Shown piece by piece: positions 35,160-46,920 of a stretch of 64,000 bases of DNA (within the stretch, counting starts at the first letter, position 1; every line of letters starts with the position of its first letter). The stretch comes from Tanypteryx hageni (taxonomy: Eukaryota; Arthropoda; Insecta; Odonata; Petaluridae). The stretch covers positions 85,065,855 through 85,129,854 of the forward strand of contig CM054118.1 of the NCBI GenBank assembly GCA_028673005.1. The letters run 5' to 3'. A program made the translations under genes and the position numbers. Below the pieces are notes generated by a model, which was not told the DNA's origin, did not search any database, and worked only from the letters and a program-made list of their open reading frames with translations.

Positions 35160-35372
35160 GGGGCCCTCCGCTGACCGGACTCCCACACTTCTTCCATTTT
35201 CTTCTTTTCTCCCACTCCTCCGGCCATCCTCTCTCTCCCCTTCCACTCATTTTCATTCTCCTCCGCCGTTCCTTCACTTATCCACTTTCCCTACGAACCC
35301 TAACCCTTAGATCCGCGCCACTCGTCTCTAGGGATACCCTCACTCACCCTCACTACCCCTCTTCATGCCCAA
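35160..35372 (+). repeat. Pyrimidine-rich segment
   Basis: Beyond a short boundary at about 35100-35160 the strand asymmetry flips from purine to pyrimidine on the + strand, leading into the minisatellite. Confidence 0.7.
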
Positions 35373-35880
35373 CTCTCTCTCTCTCTCTCTCTCTCTCTAC
35401 CTCCCCATCTCTCCCTCTCTTCCTCCCCAACTCTCCCTCTCTTCCTCCCCAACTCTCCCTCTCTGCCTCCCCAACTCTCCTTCTCTTCCTCCCCAACTCT
35501 CCCTCTCTTCTTCCCCAACTCTCCCTCTCTTCCTCCCCAACTCTCTCTTCCTCCCAACACTCTCTTCCTCCCCAACACTCTCTTCCTCCCCAACACTCTC
35601 TTCCTCCCCAACTCTCCCTCTCTTCCTCCCCAACTCTCCCTCCCTTTCTCCCCATCTCTCCCTCTCTTCCTCCCCATCTCTCCCTCCCTTTCTCCCCATC
35701 TCTCCCTCTCTTCCTCCCCATGTCTCCCTCTCTTCCTCCCTAACTCTCCCTCTCTTCCTCCCCAACTCTCTCTTCCTCCCCAACTCTCTCTTCCTCCCCA
35801 ACACTCTCTTCCTCCCCAACTCTCCCTCTCTTTCTCCCCATCTCTCCCTCTCTTCCTCCCCAACTCTCCCTCTCTCCCAC
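35373..35880 (+). repeat. 22-bp pyrimidine minisatellite after (CT)13
   Basis: (CT)13 at 35373-35398 is followed by about 480 bp of tandem copies of AACTCTCCCTCTCTTCCTCC plus CC (22 bp), with variants that swap AACT for ATCT, drop CTCCCT or change TTCC to TTTC. Because 22 is not a multiple of 3, three units translate to a 22-residue repeat and stop-free frames occur in several frames on both strands. The 227-codon + frame and the 166-, 140- and 122-codon minus frames all come from this array. Confidence 0.9.
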
Positions 35881-36699
35881 CCCTACTTTCACTCTCTTTT
35901 TCTTCTTACCCGACATCCTCTACGTCAAAGAACTCTCCGCCGCAATCACTTCCAGGGTTCTTCCTTCCGCGTCGTCCCACGAGAATTAAAACATCAATGG
36001 AAGGTCGGTAACACTCGTTCTAATTCGGAATTCCGCGCAAGAGTTTGAACCGGATTTCAAAATTCAAACTCCGATAAAGTATTCCACTTAAAATGCTTTG
36101 CAAGTATAACACTTTCACTAAAACACAGTATCATCGGTTGGACAAAATAAATAATATAATTGCATCCATAGAATCGGGTTTTCCTATATTAAAAATATAA
36201 CATTTAATAGACGAATAGAAATACAATACTTTTCCTCGATGCTTATGGAAAGGAATTATATTCTCAAATTTTAAAAGGAGTGACATTTAATTTTATGGCT
36301 GATATTCTTTTCACCAAGGATTTTAATTATTTTCTACGTATTTTACCTTACGCATAAAGTAAAATCCTCATTATTCATACTGACTGAAAAAGGATTCATG
36401 TAATCTTTTACGGCAATTTTTTATACGAACCTCTACCTTTTATAAAAAACGAGGACCCAAGCATTAGAATGACCACACCTCGAACAATAGGTGCGCTTTT
36501 CGCCTTTTATTTGAGCTACTCATTATTCATTATAAAAAACTCTGCAGCTCTTTAGTTTCGAGGCTTAAAGAAAAGCGCTCTTTTTTGGGAAAAAGGGCGA
36601 TTTCTTTCCATCTCAAGTGCGAAGCGTCCATGAGCAAGGGCTTCCGACTTAACTCAAGACAGCACTTGCAAGCCTCCCAGAGCTTCGCGAACGCACACA
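35881..36699. other. AT-rich spacer
   Basis: Nothing recognised. Confidence 0.5.
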
Positions 36700-37770
36700 C
36701 ACACTCCCAAATGTCTCACCAACCCGCTCACCTCTCTCGCTCTCCCTCCTCATCCTATCCTAGGCTCCATTCTCTCAACTCCGCCTCCTGCAAATAACCC
36801 CCGCTTTTACCAACCCTTTCGTCCCTCCTCCCCCCTTCTCCACCGCCCCGCTCCCTCCCTCTCTCCCTCTTCCGCCCGCGTCATCTTCGAGGATATCGAA
36901 CAAAGAGCGGGAGGAGATGGCCACGCCGGAATGGGGATTAAGAGGGTGAAGTAAGAGAGGGAGAGGAGAAGTGGGGGAAAAAGGAGAGGTTGGGAGAAGA
37001 GCAAGCAGCAATAAGGTGAAGGCGGTCGGGGATAGAGGGGAAGAGGGCACGAAGAGGGGAAGAGTGAGTGGGCTGATCGACGGAGTGATGAGAAGCAGGG
37101 TGGAGAAGGGAGGGAGAGAGAGAGAGGGGGAGTGGGGTTAGAGAGGGGCAGAAAGTGGTGGGTAGAGCGTGTGGAGGAAGTGGATTTGTGTGGCCAAAGG
37201 AAGGGAGATGAGAGCAGAGAAGTGAGGAAAAAGTGGAAGAGAAACGGTTTGTTGGAGAGAGTGAAGGGTAATGGAGACAGGAAAGTGAGAGAGGGAGGTC
37301 GGGGGAGAAGGGGAGAGAAAGGAGGAGAATAAAAGGCGGGTGGGAATGAGGGAGAGGGGGAGGAGGGAGAGAGGGAGGAGGGGGAGCGGGAGGAGGGAGA
37401 GCGGGAGGAGGGAGAGGGGGGAGGGAGAGGGGGAGGGAGAGGGGGGGATGGAGAGAATTGCGAGTAAAAGCCGTCACGGACGGCGGAGGAAGAGGTGAGC
37501 ATCAGAGCGGGGCGGAAACAAAGCTACGGGAGAGGAGGATGGAGTTAGTCAGGAAAGAAGGGTGAGGGGGAGAGAATGATGTAGGGGGGTGAAAAATGGA
37601 GGGAGGGAGCTATGAAGAAGGAGAGGCTAAAAGGAAGAGGGATGAGACGGGAGGGAGAAGGAAAGAGACGAGCAAAGGAGTCCGGAGGGAGAGGCGGAGA
37701 GAGAGAGGAGGAGGCGCAGAAGAGGAAGAAGAAAAAGAGAAGGGGTTAAAGAGGCGTATTTTTATGGAAG
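36700..37770 (+). repeat. Pyrimidine segment then purine tract
   Basis: C/T-rich at 36700-36885, then G/A-rich to about 37770, including GGGAGGAGGGAGAGGG-type repeats at 37350-37450. The flip lies near 36890. Minus frames up to 231 codons (36807-37502) reflect composition. Confidence 0.8.
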
Positions 37771-38019
37771 GTGAACTATCCGTTAGAAGGAAATTGCTAC
37801 ATGTTTTTTGGCGAACAAAGATTGGATAGCAGAAAACTGAAAATGCTCTTGGATGTGAAACATAGAGGAGAGGCAAAACGAGAAGAAAGAGCGGCAACGA
37901 TTCTACTGTAGAAAGTGGGGAAAATAAATATTATAAAGATATAATTAAGCAAAGTTGGTGATTTTGAAGATAGTAGAATTAGATATGAACGAGAATATAC
38001 GAAATAGGGCTGAGGTAAG
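37771..38019. other. Short mixed spacer between purine tracts
   Basis: No feature recognised. Confidence 0.5.
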
Positions 38020-38345
38020 GAGAGGGGAAAGTAAGATGAGGAGAGAGAGGAGAGAGAGGAGGAAGAGAAGGAGGGAGAGGGAGAAATAGAGGAGAGAAGG
38101 GAGAAAAAGAGGAGAGAAGAGAGAGAGGAAGAGATTGGATGGGAGAAGGGAGAGTAGAGAAGAGGAGGGAGAGGAGGAGGAAAGAGAATAGGAGAGAGGA
38201 GTGAAGGAAGGAGAGGAAAATGAGAGAGAGAGAAGTAGAGAAGCGGGAGAGAGGAGTTGAGAGGAGTAGATAAGAGGGGGAGAGGAAGAGGTATAGGAGG
38301 AGGCGATAGAGGAGGGAGATGTGGAGGGAGGGTAGGATTAAATTT
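38020..38345 (+). repeat. Purine-rich tract
   Basis: GAGAGGAGAGAGAGGAGG-type + strand. The 189-codon minus frame 37979-38548 is a composition artefact. Confidence 0.8.
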
Positions 38346-40360
38346 GTAGGCTTAGCAAGAAAGAGGTAGAGGGGGAATGGAGAGGCAGTGGGTTTATTAT
38401 GTGAAAGATTAAGGCGTGAAAGGGAATGATTTAGTTCGCGGAAGGAGTCGAAGTTACAGATAATAATGGAGCATAAGTGGTTGGCTATGCAGGCATGTTT
38501 ATATAATGCCTGTTTGGAGGACGGGAGAAAAGGCGTGGAGAAAGGCACACTCTATGCCAAATCAAAGAGGGCTCGCCACATGTATTAAACTAATATGCAG
38601 CATTAATAATATAATAGGAATAATAAGAAAAAATACTGCAGTATAAAGCTTGGGAGTACGTTAATGACCATTTTTTATAAAACTAAATTGATAAGTCATT
38701 CTCGCAAAATAGTTCTAAAGCAAGGAAAAGTATTTATAAGGCTACTTTTGGGAAAATTATAAGGGTAAAAAATATTAGAGAAATGGAAGACAATTGAATA
38801 TTATGCAGGAAATGGTATAAGTTGAGAACTAAAAGGGCCGTTTTAAAGGTGATGGGTGACGAATGGGAGAGGAAAGACAGAAAGAGAATAAGAGATAATG
38901 AGAAATTAACGAGTCAGAGGAGGCGCATGAAAGAACGAGATTGCGATGCATGGAAGAAGAAAATGTTTTTAAAGATGCGACATTCGAAGAGGTAATGAAA
39001 GAGAATGAAAACGAGCCGACTGGCGGCGAAGAAAGTGACGGAAGAGAGGAAGGAAAGGGGAGAGGAAGAGCGTTAATGTTGAAAGGGATGGCCTTGATTC
39101 GGCTTGAGTGGGAGAAAGTAAGTAGAGGCCACTGAGTAGAGCGGGAGACTGCTGCTGGCTGGGCTTATGCGTGGTTCCTTTAACCTCGCTAAGAATGGCA
39201 AAGGCCGGAGTGAAGATGTGCTGGAGGAGGAGTAGCGAGATAAGGAATTCCATCGCTTGGCTATTTTATCGATTCACGGATGAAAATAAAGATATTTTGT
39301 CCTCAAAAAAATGCAAATTAGCGAACAGATTAAAATTTTCGAAGGAGGCTTTCCTGATAGTAAACATGGGCTATACCGTTTTCTACTGCGTAAAATTAAG
39401 AAACGATTATAAATTTAAAAGAAAGCAAAAATTAATGAGAAAGTAAAGTTACAGATAGCCATTATAAACCCCTACAAACATTTTGCGCTCTTAGGAAAAG
39501 ATGCAGGCAAAATTTATCAAACCATCGTCGATCCCTTCATTATCTGAGAAGCGATAACGTGCTTGTTATACAACGGTAGCCGCTGGACTCCGCTTTTGGG
39601 AGCATTGCATTCAGATTTTCCACATAAGGTAAGGTTCACTATATACAAATTTTAGCTTATGATTTTCAACTTATTTTTTTAATTTTCCCTCATAGAATGA
39701 CTTAGAACTAATTATTCCCTTATCCAAGAGCTCATCGATGAAGAACCATCAAATTAATTTTGTGGAGACAAGGGACACGATTCGTTTTTTTCGACATTAC
39801 CAGGATCCAATAAACATCGCTCTCTACGACTCCTAAGTCTGCTGTGATGGAATCGATGAATGGGAGAACATACAAAAAATGCTTTACTTCGTCCTTTTTA
39901 TATGCGTCACTGCTTTTCTTAATCACTACAAAATTGAGGAAATGATTAAAATATCTTTGCCCAAACAAATGAGGTTAATGAGTTTATCCTGCGATTCTTT
40001 ATTTAACTACAAATAAGTGGAATTTTAACTGCTCTTCCTTAAACTAAAGGTAATTCATACAGCGAATCTATTGCGGCCACAAGTATAATTATAGAGTCTG
40101 AAAAATATTTGAATTTACAGTTTCATGGAAATAAACTTTCCAATTAACCCATCTAACATAGATCTCTAGCGAGGCTCCCGAGAAATGTATTGTCAAAATA
40201 TTTGTACTGCGTGGATAATAACTATATAATATTTAGTTTAAGAGCAGAAAATATTGGAACGCTAAATGGCTAATATATTAAGAGGATATTTAACATCTTT
40301 ATGTTTTGGTAACTTGAATGCCAATTACGTGAATCTGTAACGAACATTATATAAAACAAG
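38346..40360. other. Spacer without recognisable genes
   Basis: Purine-leaning to about 39130, then AT-rich. Small frames only. Confidence 0.5.
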
Positions 40361-40855
40361 TATGGAAAGGTGTACTCCATGTCGGAGTACACAGAGTTTC
40401 CAAATGCGTTATTTGAGATCGAAAATTTTTAGTAAAACTGCCCAATACCAAGTTTCATCAAAATATGTAAAGCGGTTCCCGAGTTAAAATAGGTACGTTG
40501 TAAACTACATGTAGGTCTTCGTGTTAAGTGGTCGTAATTATTGTCCAATTTTAACCAAAATTGGAATCGGTCGACCAGTTTTAGTAAAACTCCCCTATAC
40601 TAAATTTCATCACAATAGGTCAAGCGATTCCCAAATTGAAATAGATACGTTACAAACTACATGTAGGTCTTCATGTAAAGTGGTCGTAATTATTGTCCGA
40701 TTTAGACTAAAACTGAAATCGGTAGACAAATTTCAGTAAAACTCCCCAATTCCAAATTTCATCAAAATACGTCAAGCGGTTCCAGAATTTTAACATGCAG
40801 ACGGAAGGACGGAAACGATCTCCTCTATATGCGTTCACTTCGTGCAAAGAGCAAA
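40361..40855. mobile_element. Minisatellite-bearing non-autonomous element, copy B
   Basis: The left end, including the hairpin GTGTACTCC/GGAGTACAC and CCAAATGCGTT, matches copy A at 4225. The interior has tandem units with ACATGTAGGTCTTC at 40507 and 40659 (152-bp spacing). The right end has ACGGAAGGACGGAAACGATC and TATATGCGTTCACTTCGTGC, as in copy A. There are fewer internal units than in copy A, so unit number varies between insertions. Confidence 0.75.
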
Positions 40856-41715
40856 CCGTAACATGACTAAAGTTTTCTTTGGCTCAATAAATATTTAATC
40901 TGTTGATACAGTTATCACGCAATTGAAACAGAGTTATCGACCTGGTCGTAAATAACTGGAATCTAAATGAGAAATTAGGTATCTATAAATTGCCACAAAA
41001 TGTTTGGAAAAACCTAGCTCATATTTCGGCTACAAATTAGTCAGCATCAGCGGAAATTCTCCGGTAATATATTCTAAAATAGTAATCTAATTTAGAATAT
41101 ATGTAATATCAATGAACCTCCAATGATGACAGATACTTTGAAACCTAAATGCGCATCTTATTTTCTCAACATTTTATGAGTTCACCTTGTTCATATGCAA
41201 AATTTATAATTTGCGTATACATATCTGTAACCGAGTACACTTTTTTCTGTAACTAAAAATTTCACTCCTCAATCTACTTCTTTTACAAGATTCAGCGCTT
41301 CCCTCAAACATCAACAACTATAGGGTTAGGATTAATTTTTCGAAAGAAAGTAATTTTTCATTGCAATGCATATCAATGGTTTTGAAGCACGAATTGACAG
41401 CAAACAGACTCTTAAAGAATTTCTAAGTTATGCCTCGGGCAAATTATTGCACAGCATTACGGATCTTGACTCGAAAAAAGATGTTCGAAAGGCGTATGTA
41501 ATGCCCGATTTTAAAAATCAACCCTCGATAATGGCCAATGAAACTTCATAAATACTTCCCGAAAAAGGTTTTTCTTCGCCGTAACCTTTCGTAAAGGGCA
41601 AGCAGCCGCCATCGAAGAGAAGCCGGTCGCTCGGCGAACATCCGCGGGCCAAGAGACGCTCAGCGCTTACAACACGACGCAGAGATAAAGTCAAGCCGCT
41701 TATTCGACAATCGAG
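40856..41715. other. Spacer without recognisable genes
   Basis: AT-rich, with a short CpG-containing end at 41575-41715. Confidence 0.5.
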
Positions 41716-42096
41716 AGGAAGAAGGAAGTGTGGAGAGAAGGACGGCTCAAGAGTTCCCATGGATACGTAGAGAAAAGGGAGAAAGGAGGAAGTTGCCGTG
41801 GGAGGAGGAAAAGTTGGTGGGAGAGGAGAGAGAGAAATGGACCGCTAAGGAAGATGTTTCGTTCCACGTGCGCCATGAGATATTCACCAGGCCGTAAAGG
41901 AGAGAGTCTGCGTTCAATGTTTGAGAGTGAATAATAGGGGAAGAGAATGATTAAAGGGAAAAAGGCCCTGGAGAGAGATAAGGGGTCGATGGGGAGAGTC
42001 ATGGGACTCTGTCCTTAGGTGATGGGGAAGGTGAAGAAGGAAAGCGAAAGGAAGGGAGCAGGAGGAGATAGAGACAGAATGGGGAAGGGAGGTAGG

Positions 42097-42140
<44 letters not shown>
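41716..42140 (+). repeat. Purine-rich tract ending in (GA)19
   Basis: G/A-rich + strand, ending with an uninterrupted GA microsatellite at 42102-42140. Confidence 0.85.
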
Positions 42141-42142
<2 letters not shown>

Positions 42143-42583
42143 GAATTGAAGTTTGAAGAAGGAGAGAAATGAGGCGCTATAAGGGATGGAAATAGGATAT
42201 AAATTGATTACGCAGTCTCTTAGAAATTTTGAACGCATATATATAAATATATTCACCCCAAACCATCCTCCAAGAATGCTAGTTCCATGAATGACTGTTA
42301 ATTTCGCGCCATACTTTTTCTTGCGCCTTCTAGAGCGGTTTTTCAAATAAGGTCGAATGAGTGGCGACTTTCCATAGGATTAGAAGAGACGCTAAAGCCA
42401 AGTCAATTTATATTTTCACTTTTATTTTAATACATTATACATACTTTTCGCTTTTAACGTAAGCAGCGGGTAGATTAATTGTTAGAAATGCCTAGAAGGA
42501 ATAATGACGATCTTTTTTCATTCTTAAGCTGTTGTGAGATGAATTTTGTGACGAAATGCAAAAATGATTAATTTTGAAGTATA

Positions 42584-42588
<5 letters not shown>
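42141..42588. other. Spacer
   Basis: AT-rich, nothing recognised. Confidence 0.5.

Positions 42589-42621
<33 letters not shown>
42589..42621. repeat. (TA)n microsatellite
   Basis: About 16 TA units directly abutting the palindromic element on its left side. Confidence 0.9.
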
Positions 42622-42623
<2 letters not shown>

Positions 42624-42898
42624 ATGTCAACAAGGTGTTGGGATGAGGAAACCCAGTGAGCACTCACCAATCAGACGACTTCAGGTTGGCGAGGCCCCGG
42701 GGATGTCGAAGCGACACACGTAAAATCGTTTGTGATGTTTCTGTGTTTTTGTGTTATTTTACGTGTGTCGCTTCGACATCCCCGGGGCCTCGCCAACCTG
42801 AAGTCGTCTGATTGGTGAGTGCTCACTGGGTTTCCTCATCCCAACACCTTGTTGACATCCATATATTCATTTTACCTTTCCTTTTCCGTAAGTTGTTA
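42622..42898 (+). mobile_element. Palindromic element copy 1 (hairpin MITE with tail)
   Basis: Left arm 42622-42726 and right arm 42756-42860 are perfect 105-bp inverse copies, starting GGATGTCAACAAGG and ending GCGACACACGTAAAAT, around a 29-bp loop. A 38-bp unpaired tail (ATATATTCATTTTACC to AAGTTGTTACA) follows and is also present at copy 2, so it belongs to the element. TA microsatellites lie on both sides. It has no coding frame. It could fold into a very long hairpin as DNA or RNA. Family unknown. Confidence 0.9.
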
Positions 42899-42918
42899 CA
42901 TATATATATATATATAAT
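42899..42918. repeat. (TA)n microsatellite
   Basis: About 10 TA units abutting the tail of palindromic element copy 1. Confidence 0.9.
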
Positions 42919-45900
42919 AAAGGACTTCGAAGATTTAATATAAGCGGAAATATAAGGTGGTAGGACAGAGAAATGATACCATTACGATTTTTAATGAAAA
43001 TATCAGTGACTGAGCTTATATTTAGTTTAAAAATAAATTTAAAGTATAAATTTAAGTTTTAGTGGGAGATAATGGCTTGGAAGAGAAGATATAATTTCAT
43101 CGGTGTTTGAGAAAATCAATTTATTTAATTAATTAACGATTACAAGTAGCGTAGTATATATATATATATATAACAATTGATCGTATATTAATATAACTGA
43201 ATCAAGTCATGACTTTTTATCCAAGTTTCTCTAGGTCATATTTTGAAATAAAGAGCGAATCATTTAAATTCAGCTTAAATTCATAATTTTCTGGAACAGT
43301 ATTCGGTTGATTGTAATTAGTTTGAAATTGTATATTTTTAAATATTTTTTAATATAGTTTAATATATTTTAATTTTTCTAATATAATTTATGAGCACTTT
43401 ATTTGTAAAATTGGAATTTTAGAATTATATATTGTTTTTCTTGCCACATGGCCGCCTGGCGAAATTGCAATGTTTTTAAATAAATAAATAAATAAATAAT
43501 CACATTATAATAGAGTAGTTATTATCTACTGAAGGGTATTAATTATTTTAAATGTTGTATTTCTAATGGTTTTAAAACGGACAATAATTATCCTTGACAA
43601 CCATGACGAACGAATCGTTTTTGTCATTTATGAATGAAATTTTAATTGTTCATCATAAGTTTTAAATAATAATATGTTTTAATCCTTACATTAATCTCAG
43701 TCAATTTTATTTGAAATTTGTATGGAAAAAATATAAAGATTTCCTGAAATTTATCTATGCTTTGTCTCTGTCATTACGCCCGACAATGCATTTATATTCT
43801 CGTAAATTACCAACCGTCTACGTAGATATTGCTGTTTACTAACTATAGCTCTTGAATATCATGCAAGGGACAACATTTTGCGGTTTATTTTCTTAATTAT
43901 TAAGTTGCGCTTATATCTCGAATGAAACTTAGAAAATTACATATCCCGCCCCACCACTACTGTTTTTATCCTCCAACGATAAAGTTTAACGTCATAGCTA
44001 ATTATAACTGCACTCAGGGGAGAATATCATCATGTTCTGCCTCGAAAGCTTTGCTGGATTAATATTGAGACTCGGGCGGAGAAGTCTGCAAAGCGCCTTA
44101 GCTTCAGGATTGGGCGAGTAGAAAGGACGCGCGCTTTCCTTCTCAAAGAACAAACACGTCTAGATAGGAAGAAGATTCTCTTCTCAAACAAAAGATTATT
44201 AATACTTTTCGGTCCTCGGGGCCATTGATGACGATGAAAGACAACCGAGCGATTATTCTATTCATTGCCCATTCGCCGTCAGCTCTTTGGCTTCCACTCA
44301 TGCGTCCATAAACCTTTACTCTGTTGGCGCTCGGAATTCGAATTTGGTTACTTTATTAAAATATGAAGGCCCGGATTTGTTTGCTCCGCGGAGCCACGAA
44401 TATCAAAGTCATTCTTTTTTGCCGATCCTTGTTGCATCTACGCCTTCGCTATTCTAGGGATATTCAGGTAACCATAATTTTTAGTACCATTAATAGATAC
44501 CGTATCCTTCATTTCTTACTTAAAGTCTATATTCTACTAATTAAACTAGATTTTCTAGTAGATTTTCTGCTATTTAAACTAATCTAGTGAAAGTTTACCT
44601 ATGCATGCTATCGTGTGAGCAATAAATTTCCTAGCTATGTTTTCATATCGGCCAAATAAATAGTAAACTTTATGCGAGGCACCTATAAAAAAAGCTTCTC
44701 TTATATAAAAAATAATATCTGATACGCCGTCATTTATTCTTCCCTTCCTCGCCGTTTTCTGTCCGAACACTCGATGTCTTTTGTCTTAGCTTTCGCTTCC
44801 CAGTTCATCGCCAGCCATCCAAAAAGACGCTCCCCCTGATCTCCGTGCTAATTCCACCCCCTGCCTACTCCTCCTTGGACCTACCCTTCCCCAGCATCTT
44901 CTAATCCTCTCAGATCCTTTCACATCCCCCGCTTACCCTGTAGCTCATTTCCTGTCCCCTGATTATCCTTCTACCCCTTTGATTTTCCCTGTGGCTGACT
45001 ACCCCGGATTGGAGGAAAGGGAAGAATCTCCCTCGATTGTCATTTATTTTCTACCTTTTCTTGTTTTTTCGTTGATTGTGTAAAACCGGATCTCAAAAAA
45101 TGAAAACAATGTTACTAACTTTTGCTGTTTTTTATTTTCCTCAAGGTTCTTTGGGATAAAAGTTGTTATGAATGGGAAAACTTCATTATTTGTGGAAATG
45201 ATAGCTAATAAAGGGGTAACTTCCTCGATGAAATCCTTCGGAGCGATTATTTTAATGATAAGATACATTTTTCATCTTAAATTGGCAGCGTGTTTATCCG
45301 GCTCACAATTTTAACCGATAGAGATGCGAAAAATAGCTAGGATTTAAAGACGAGCATTTTGAAATTCCTATTTAGTAAGAGTATGGACCTGACGGTAATA
45401 GGATTAACAATGCTTACGCAACGATGGAAATATTGCATCGCTTCCGAAAAAAATACATTTAATACAAAGTTCACTGCACCGCATGCTATTTTCGTAGATA
45501 TCGTTGCGTATGATATACTTATACGCTTATCGAAAGGAAACTAAATACTAGCAACTAACATAATTGTACTATTAATGCGTATAAGTTTTTATAACCTATG
45601 AATTATGAAATTAAATAAATAATTAGTTAATAAATGATTTCAAACAAAATTCTTGTGAGGTTCTGGTTAAACGCTTCAGTTGTCCTTTCTTTTATAAAAA
45701 TAAAATTTTAGCTGTTAAAATAGATTCCCACGTGCGCTTTCCGAAATTCTCCAACTAGCGATAGTCGTTGCCGTTAAACGATCAGAGTCACACGCGTTCT
45801 ACGCTGCGCGCCACGGCTAAAGTATTTCTGGCTGTTCCATACTATTTGAGCCTTTTGATCGGAATTCGGAGAGAGAGAGAATGTGGGGAAAGGAGAGCAC

Positions 45901-46170
45901 TCCGGCTATTGCGGCGTTAAGCCCTGTGACCTATTGCTGCGTTTCGTTAATGAGTAAGCCAATGCCTGCCTCTGGCTACCATCCTCCACGTTCTATGCAA
46001 ATGGAGCGCAGGAATTATGTTCAATCATAGGCAATAATCCGGCAGTAAAAATGACACAATGCTGGAAGCAAAATATAGCATTTGCCATTCGCGAGTTTCG
46101 AAAAGAAGTTCACTTTTTATCGTACATATCTGGTATCTGACACCACCAGTGTGTGAGCGATCCTCAATCT
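42919..46170. other. AT-rich spacer with microsatellites
   Basis: Contains (TA)n at 43155-43172 and (AAAT)n at 43480-43498. A slightly more CpG-containing patch lies at 45720-45960. No gene recognised. Confidence 0.5.
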
Positions 46171-46177
46171 TAGAGGA

Positions 46178-46470
46178 GCAGCTCAACCTAGGTGCCGCGA
46201 CACACTGGGGCACCGCAGCTGATTTGTAGGGGTGCCGCTATAAAATTGGTTTTGTAAATAAATCAACGATTTGGATGTGTTTAAAGGTAACTAGGGCATT
46301 AATTTTATCTCTGATAAATTTATTATGGTGTGATACAAACAAATGGGTATGTTCAAAGGTTTTAATATTCGTCTGTGAAAATATAAAAACATTGCTTGAA
46401 GGCTGGTGTTCCGCGAAATTCTGTTTATCATTGAAAGGGTGGCGCGCCTACAAAAAGGTTGGGAATAAAT
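46178..46470. mobile_element. hAT-like element relic
   Basis: The left side reads GCTCAACCTAGGTGCCGCGA with repeated GGGGTGCCGC words; the right side ends GGCGCGCC, ACAAAAAGGTTGGGAA. Inner parts of the ends pair loosely as CTCAACCT/AGGTTGGGA. This order (CAACC plus GTGCCGCG at one end, AAAGGTTG at the other) is common in hAT elements. No clear 8-bp duplication. Confidence 0.4.
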
Positions 46471-46602
46471 TTTTTAAATGCATTATAAGATGAATCGTTA
46501 TTATGTGCAGGGAAATAAGATAATGTAAAAGTTCATAATCTCTGTCTACGACTAACAAATGTCGAATTATAAGAGCCAAAGTCCCAATTAAGCAATTCTT
46601 AC

Positions 46603-46813
46603 CTCTGCAACATAACGTAGCGAGTTTTCGGCGATAACCCTTCTCCAGACAAGGACCATATTTCGAGAGGGTCATAATCCCCGGGCCACCTCGATTACCG
46701 CTAGCTAAATAGAGGTAAAAGGCTAATGCGGCCACCCAGGTTAAAACCCGTGACCTCTCGGCGGCTGTCATAGAAATTGGGCTAATTCTAGCATCGGAGC
46801 GGTTTACCGCCAT
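46603..46813 (-). CDS. Candidate first coding exon with membrane anchor, unknown protein
   Basis: On the minus strand an ATG at 46813 sits in a favourable context (GAGATGGCG). It opens a frame of 70 codons that reaches a consensus splice donor AG/GTAAGA with GT at 46602-46601. The peptide begins MAVNRSDARISPISMTAAER and has one hydrophobic stretch, VLTWVAALAFYLYLASG, at about residues 23-39. A Cys-containing tail follows (YGPCLEKGYRRKLATLCCRG). The local DNA is richer in CpG than its surroundings. The frame also stays open past the donor to 46448. No downstream exon was found and no family is recognised. It may equally be a chance frame. Confidence 0.25.
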
Positions 46814-46920
46814 CTCCCCGACGCGCGGTTGAGCGATAAGGTCATCCTAATTGGTCGGATGAATTGCGGGACCCGTCAATTAGTCTATGACTCGCCTTGT
46901 TTGAACTCCCGCACTACCGC

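Noticed and set aside
34689..35246. 185-codon minus-strand frame
   Set aside because: Complement of a purine tract, with competing frames of similar length.
35399..35880. CRISPR-like regular repeats
   Set aside because: The 22-bp units are contiguous, with no spacers, and the context is eukaryotic.
35365..36048. 227-codon plus-strand frame and long antisense frames over the same DNA
   Set aside because: They are translations of the 22-bp pyrimidine minisatellite; open frames occur in several frames on both strands, which coding constraint would not produce.
36807..37502. 231-codon minus-strand frame
   Set aside because: Low-complexity translation of a GA-rich tract.
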